Below are positions 6,048-6,415 of a stretch of DNA of 6,415 nt, piece after piece. The stretch is from contig CALWKP010000131.1 in assembly GCA_944381295.1 (NCBI GenBank), forward strand, positions 1 to 6,415, given 5' to 3'. Each line of letters begins with the position of its first letter. Positions within the stretch are counted from its first letter, which is position 1. The notes beneath the pieces were generated by a model that saw only the letters and a list, made by a program, of their open reading frames with translations, ran no database searches and was not told the DNA's origin. Both the position numbers and the translations under genes were made by a program. The stretch is from an uncultured Clostridia bacterium. Lineage in GTDB: Bacteria > Bacillota > Clostridia > Oscillospirales > Acutalibacteraceae.

Positions 6048-6415
6048 GCTGGCTCCTTTCCTTCTTGACAGTAGATTGCCCGAAGAATACTGCGAATACT
6101 TTCTGGCAATTCTTCAATAGGACCTGATCCATCTACCAAAAAATCTGCCCGTGAGCTATAATAAAAATTTTCATGCTGTGCTTTGATACGGGAACGTGCT
6201 AATTCTTCTGAAATATTGTCACGAAGCATAATACGCTCCAAACGTACAGTTTCTGGAGCAGTCACGGCAATCACCGCATCGCAAATAGCATCTGCACCAC
6301 TTTCGTACAGGAGGGGCGCATCAATGATTACACAAGCAATTCCAGCTTGATGGAATTTGACAATTTCTTGATCGGCGAGTTTTAAAATCCATGGATGAGT
6401 GATATGATTCAAGCG
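6044..6415 (-). CDS. coaE: Dephospho-CoA kinase, C-terminal part (5' end outside window)
   Basis: CoaE phosphorylates the 3'-hydroxyl of dephospho-CoA with ATP, the last step of coenzyme A synthesis, in the cytoplasm. About 123 residues are visible out of a usual ~200; the N-terminal P-loop lies off the right edge. Visible family features: RLNHITHPWI, CVIIDAPLLYESGAD (the family's 'DIPLLFE' core), VTAPETVRLERIMLRDNISEELARSRIKAQ (lid and adenine region, with the conserved Arg and Gln positions), then ADFLVDGSG near the end. The codon at 6410-6412 is TTG, but it encodes the internal Leu of the conserved RLN-x-ITHP, so it is not the start. The gene ends in TGA overlapping the ATG of the transglycosylase gene, placing both in one operon. 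Identification is secure despite the truncation. Confidence 0.94.
   Translation of the reverse strand, partial: RLNHITHPWILKLADQEIVKFHQAGIACVIIDAPLLYESGADAICDAVIAVTAPETVRLERIMLRDNISEELARSRIKAQHENFYYSSRADFLVDGSGPIEELPESIRSILRAIYCQEGKEPA

Noticed and set aside
6410..6412. TTG as a start codon of coaE.
   Set aside because: It encodes the Leu of the conserved RLN-x-ITHP segment, and the P-loop region must lie upstream, beyond the window edge.

Overview
The window looks like a chromosomal segment of an AT-rich, low-GC Gram-positive anaerobe, most likely a clostridium of the Lachnospiraceae type. This rests on protein style (a pyruvate kinase with the extra C-terminal PEP-utilizer domain, a clostridial-type M18 aminopeptidase), strong AGGAGG-like ribosome binding sites and sigma-A type promoters. 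It is inferred by eye, without any search. Most genes are housekeeping. No rRNA, tRNA, CRISPR array, transposase or recombinase gene was recognised.

Layout from left to right: (1) the 3' end of an aminoglycoside/choline-kinase-like phosphotransferase gene on the + strand, cut by the left edge (1-363); (2) a short noncoding stretch (364-587) with a strong 12-bp hairpin and a 9-bp inverted repeat; (3) guaA on the - strand (588-1898), a GMP synthase whose N-terminal glutaminase domain is drastically shortened and lacks the Cys-His-Glu triad; (4) a 216-bp divergent intergenic region with one well-formed promoter for each flanking gene; (5) pyk on the + strand (2115-3875), a full-length 586-residue pyruvate kinase; (6) a 15-bp bidirectional terminator hairpin between convergent genes (3905-3946); (7) a - strand cluster running leftward from the right edge: coaE (3' part only), a small membrane-anchored lytic transglycosylase whose start codon overlaps the coaE stop, and an M18-family aminopeptidase (3974-5392).

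Functionally, GuaA makes GMP from XMP, Pyk makes ATP and pyruvate from PEP, and CoaE performs the last step of coenzyme A synthesis. The transglycosylase trims peptidoglycan and the aminopeptidase recycles peptides. coaE and the transglycosylase gene are very probably co-transcribed and translationally coupled. The aminopeptidase gene, 73 nt downstream with no convincing promoter of its own, probably belongs to the same transcript, which would end at the 3905-3946 hairpin.

The most unusual item is the GMP synthase. Its ATP-pyrophosphatase and XMP-binding parts look complete, but the glutamine-hydrolysing part is a remnant. The enzyme should therefore depend on free ammonia or on a glutaminase partner. 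The rest of the window is ordinary.
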